From Bacteroidota bacterium (GTDB taxonomy: Bacteria; Bacteroidota; Bacteroidia; Flavobacteriales_D; Crocinitomicaceae), in the NCBI GenBank assembly GCA_018825925.1, contig JAHKAT010000394.1:1-17854 (forward strand): a stretch of 17,854 bases of DNA. The letters run 5' to 3'. Positions 15,702-17,854 of the stretch are shown in pieces (the first letter of the stretch is position 1; every line of letters starts with the position of its first letter). Made by a program: the position numbers and the translations under genes. The notes below the pieces were generated by a model. That model saw only the letters and a program-made list of their open reading frames with translations. It searched no databases and was not told the origin of the DNA.

Positions 15702-16558
15702 AAGGAATTATCCTAGCAGGAGGTTCTGGTACACGCTTGCACCCTCTTACTTTGGCCATGTCCAAACAAATGATGCCTATTTACGACAAACCGATGATTT
15801 ATTATCCTTTGTCGATTTTGATGAGTGCAGGCATACGCGAGATTTTAATTATTTCAACGCCTCACGATTTGCCTAATTTTGAAAAACTTTTAGGCGATGG
15901 TAGCACCTTGGGCTGCCAATTTGAATATGAAGTTCAAGAAATTCCAAACGGTTTAGCACAGGCTTTTGTTATCGGTGAAAAATTTATTGGCGACGATAAT
16001 GTTGCTTTAATACTTGGCGACAACATCTTTTATGGCGTAGGAATGGATGCTCTTTTGCGCGACAATACAAATCCGGAAGGAGGTGTTGTTTACGCTTATC
16101 ACGTTAGCGATCCCCGCAGATATGGTGTGGTAGAGTTTGATGAAAATATGAACGCTATTTCTATTGAAGAAAAACCTGAAAACCCAAAGTCTAAATTTGC
16201 AGTGCCAGGCTTGTATTTTTACGACAATTCTGTCATAGAAATTGCAAAAAACTTAAAACCTTCTCCTCGTGGTGAATATGAAATAACGGATGTAAATGCC
16301 GAGTTTTTACGTCGCGGAAAATTGAAAGTAGCAGTGCTTGACCGAGGTACAGCTTGGCTTGATACAGGTACGTTCGAATCGTTAATGCAAGCTGGCCAAT
16401 TCGTACAAGTTATCGAGGAAAGACAAGGCTTAAAAGTAGGGTGTATAGAAGAAATTGCCTACCAAAACAAGTGGATTTCCAAAGAACAGTTGAAAAATAT
16501 TGCTGAGCCTTTGCAAAAAAGTGGGTATGGTGATTATCTAATGGATTTGATTCAATAA
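15698..16558 (+). CDS. rfbA: Glucose-1-phosphate thymidylyltransferase (RmlA/RfbA)
   Basis: A 286-residue cytoplasmic enzyme that makes dTDP-glucose from dTTP and glucose-1-phosphate, the first step to dTDP-rhamnose and other deoxysugars of O-antigen or capsule. The signature GGSGTRLHPLT (8-18) with K23 binds the nucleotide. DKPMIYYPLS (30-39), the metal-binding LGDNIFYG (106-113, D108), IEEKP (156-160), GEYEITDVN (192-200) and WLDTGT (220-225, D222) follow in the usual order. Length matches RmlA (about 290). The start overlaps the exporter stop as ATGA and the stop overlaps the next start by one base, so translation is likely coupled on both sides. The other dTDP-rhamnose genes (rfbB, C, D) are not in the window, which is unusual but not rare. 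Confidence 0.97.
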   Translation: MKGIILAGGSGTRLHPLTLAMSKQMMPIYDKPMIYYPLSILMSAGIREILIISTPHDLPNFEKLLGDGSTLGCQFEYEVQEIPNGLAQAFVIGEKFIGDDNVALILGDNIFYGVGMDALLRDNTNPEGGVVYAYHVSDPRRYGVVEFDENMNAISIEEKPENPKSKFAVPGLYFYDNSVIEIAKNLKPSPRGEYEITDVNAEFLRRGKLKVAVLDRGTAWLDTGTFESLMQAGQFVQVIEERQGLKVGCIEEIAYQNKWISKEQLKNIAEPLQKSGYGDYLMDLIQ

Positions 16559-17526
16559 TGGATAGTATTCAACGTCTAGGCAGTTTAGTTCAAGCACAAT
16601 TTGACGCTTACAATTGGAAAATTGAACCCAAAAGATTGTATGCACCCATCGATTATTTTTTGCAATTAGGCGGAAAACGAATGCGTCCAATTTTGACCCT
16701 TATGTCCACCGAATTATTCAATGCTAAAGCTGAAATTGCTATTCCGGCTGCAATGAGTGTGGAGTTGTTTCATAATTTTTCATTGATTCACGATGATATT
16801 ATGGACGATGCTCCGCTGCGTAGAAAAAAGAAGACCGTTCATGAAAAATGGGATCTAAATACTGCGATACTTTCTGGGGATGTATTATTAATCAAGGCCT
16901 ATCAAGAACTCGCAAAACAAAATACCAAACACGTTCCAGAATTACTTCATTTGTTCAATCAAACCTCTGTAGAAGTTTGTGAAGGACAGCAAATGGATAT
17001 GGATTTTGAAAAACGAAAAAACGTTTCCATTTCAGAATACATCGAAATGATTCGACTTAAAACTTCTGTATTGTTAGGTTGCGCCTTGGAAATGGGAGCT
17101 ATCATCTCTGATGCAAATGAAAAGGATAGAAAGAAAATTTATTCCTTTGGCCAAGATCTAGGGATCGCATTCCAAATTAAGGACGATTTGCTGGATTTGT
17201 ATGGAGATCCCGAAAAATTTGGCAAACAAATAGGCGGAGATGTTATCGCTAATAAAAAAACACTTCTTTATTTATTGGCAAAAGAAAATGCTACTCCAGA
17301 GGTCTTGAAAAAGATTGCAAAACTGGAAAAAATAAAAAGTAAAAAAGTAAAAGTACGCGAATTCCAACTGTTATTCATGCAGTTAAATGTACCTAAAATG
17401 GCCCAAACATATATGGACCAATATGCTGCAAATGCAATGTATGCTTTAGAATCAATACAGGTGAAGCAGGAGAACAAAACTGCACTTATAGAACTCTCCG
17501 CTTATCTCATGCAAAGAGAGAACTAA
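16558..17526 (+). CDS. Polyprenyl (E-type) diphosphate synthase
   Basis: A 322-residue cytoplasmic enzyme that lengthens allylic diphosphates with isopentenyl diphosphate. The conserved motifs are in order: GGKRMRP (38-44), the first Asp-rich motif in HDDIMDDAPLRR (78-89; D79, D80, D83), EGQQMDMDF (142-150), and the second Asp-rich motif in FQIKDDLLDLYGD (205-217), then FGKQIGGDVIANKKT. F74 lies five residues before the first Asp-rich motif; a bulky residue there usually limits products to short or medium length (FPP/GGPP), but this is not decisive. A GGPP role is favoured by the carotenoid gene just downstream. ATG 16558 shares its A with the rfbA stop codon. The gene ends the operon, with a hairpin immediately after its stop. 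Confidence 0.93.
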   Translation: MDSIQRLGSLVQAQFDAYNWKIEPKRLYAPIDYFLQLGGKRMRPILTLMSTELFNAKAEIAIPAAMSVELFHNFSLIHDDIMDDAPLRRKKKTVHEKWDLNTAILSGDVLLIKAYQELAKQNTKHVPELLHLFNQTSVEVCEGQQMDMDFEKRKNVSISEYIEMIRLKTSVLLGCALEMGAIISDANEKDRKKIYSFGQDLGIAFQIKDDLLDLYGDPEKFGKQIGGDVIANKKTLLYLLAKENATPEVLKKIAKLEKIKSKKVKVREFQLLFMQLNVPKMAQTYMDQYAANAMYALESIQVKQENKTALIELSAYLMQREN

Positions 17527-17543
17527 CCGTTACGAAACGGATA
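17527..17543. repeat. Hairpin repeat, copy 1, directly after the prenyl synthase
   Basis: CCGTT-ACGA-AACGG (17527-17540) is a 5-bp stem starting one base past the stop codon. The 17-base unit CCGTTACGAAACGGATA recurs at 17652-17668 with 15 of 17 bases equal. No T run follows this copy, so it is not a classical terminator by itself. Confidence 0.45.
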
Positions 17544-17642
17544 GATGCTTGATTAACTGAATTTTAACTTTCGATTAATGCTGATAGAATGGGTCATCCT
17601 TGTAGATGATCATTTTAGGTAGAATTGATTCAATCAAAACAT

Positions 17643-17675
17643 AAAAACCATCCGTTAACAAACGGATATGTTTTT
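17643..17675. terminator. Bidirectional intrinsic terminator, hairpin repeat copy 2
   Basis: ATCCGTT (17650-17656), loop AACA, AACGGAT (17661-17667) form a 7-bp stem. It is extended past a small bulge by AAAAC (17644-17648) with GTTTT (17670-17674). A T run follows on the plus strand (17671-17675) and another on the minus strand (17647-17643). It lies between convergent genes, just past the lycopene-cyclase stop, and can serve both. Confidence 0.65.
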
Positions 17676-17684
17676 GAATAACAG

Positions 17685-17854
17685 CTATTTATGTGTTTTA
17701 ACCAATCTGCTTTTCAGCGTCTCATAAATGAAAACTACACCCAAAAGCATGTCGTAATTATAAAATAAATCCTCTAAAGGAATGGTTATCAACCGCGGCC
17801 CCATAATATGTTGTGCGCTATACCAAACCACAGGTTCATTGGTTACCATTCCTG
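17685..17854 (-). CDS. Lycopene-cyclase-domain protein, C-terminal part only
   Basis: The minus strand carries 55 codons and a TAG stop at 17685-17687; the 5' part lies outside the window. The peptide contains TNEPVVWYSAQHIMGPRL and ITIPLEDLFYNYDMLLGV, the hallmark of the small membrane-embedded lycopene cyclase domain (the CrtYc/CrtYd or CarR type), in which 'PVVWYN..N..G.R..TIP.ED..Y' closes the domain. It would form beta-rings on lycopene in carotenoid synthesis. A hydrophobic segment (MLLGVVFIYETL) and a basic end (KSRLVKTHK) fit a last membrane helix with a cytoplasmic tail. Serine and histidine replace the common Asn residues after WY (WYSAQH), a modest deviation. It faces the prenyl synthase, which could supply GGPP to the same pathway. 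Confidence 0.82.
   Translation of the reverse strand, partial: GMVTNEPVVWYSAQHIMGPRLITIPLEDLFYNYDMLLGVVFIYETLKSRLVKTHK

Noticed and set aside
17541..17649. A small RNA or further gene between the two terminal hairpins
   Set aside because: Only short imperfect dyads (such as TCATC...GATGA) and no promoter-terminator pair or coding frame were seen.

Overview
The window looks like an AT-rich chromosomal segment from a Bacteroidota bacterium, probably flavobacteria-like. The grounds are an RprX/RprY-type two-component pair, a DPP5-like S9 peptidase, a carotenoid lycopene-cyclase-domain protein, a very large outer-membrane barrel-like protein with a Bacteroidota-typical sequence pattern, lipoproteins, near absence of Shine-Dalgarno sequences, and several close matches to the Bacteroidota promoter (TTTG, about 19-23 nt, TAnnTTTG). 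Genus-level placement is not supported. No mobile element, phage gene, CRISPR array, tRNA or rRNA was seen.

Layout from left to right: the 5' end of an exported barrel-like protein on the minus strand (1-223); a class I methyltransferase on the plus strand (393-1073), whose intrinsic terminator is built into its last codons; the bifunctional phenylacetate-pathway enzyme PaaZ on the minus strand (1084-3135); a small lipoprotein on the minus strand (3338-3907), separated from paaZ by a strong terminator and a promoter; and a 406-base regulatory stretch (3908-4313) with a tandem 21-bp-phased repeat, a promoter and a palindrome. Then come a small unknown protein (4314-4685) and a 1146-residue outer-membrane protein on the minus strand (4742-8182). 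From 8327 to the end of 17526 everything is on the plus strand, in two apparent operons. The first is histidine kinase, response regulator, small membrane protein and S9 peptidase (8327-12997). The second is RND/MMPL exporter, glucose-1-phosphate thymidylyltransferase and polyprenyl diphosphate synthase (13068-17526), with overlapping start/stop codons. The right edge holds the C-terminus of a lycopene-cyclase-domain protein on the minus strand (17685-17854), facing the prenyl synthase across a pair of near-identical hairpins.

Much of the segment concerns the cell envelope: two outer-membrane proteins, a lipoprotein, an envelope-type two-component system, a periplasmic peptidase, an RND exporter and sugar-nucleotide synthesis. 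The prenyl synthase next to a carotenoid gene suggests isoprenoid or pigment supply. The core genes belong to known families. The least explained parts are the phased repeat/promoter/palindrome array at 3940-4071 and the large uncharacterised outer-membrane protein divergent from the two-component system. I found no convincing wholly new multi-gene system.
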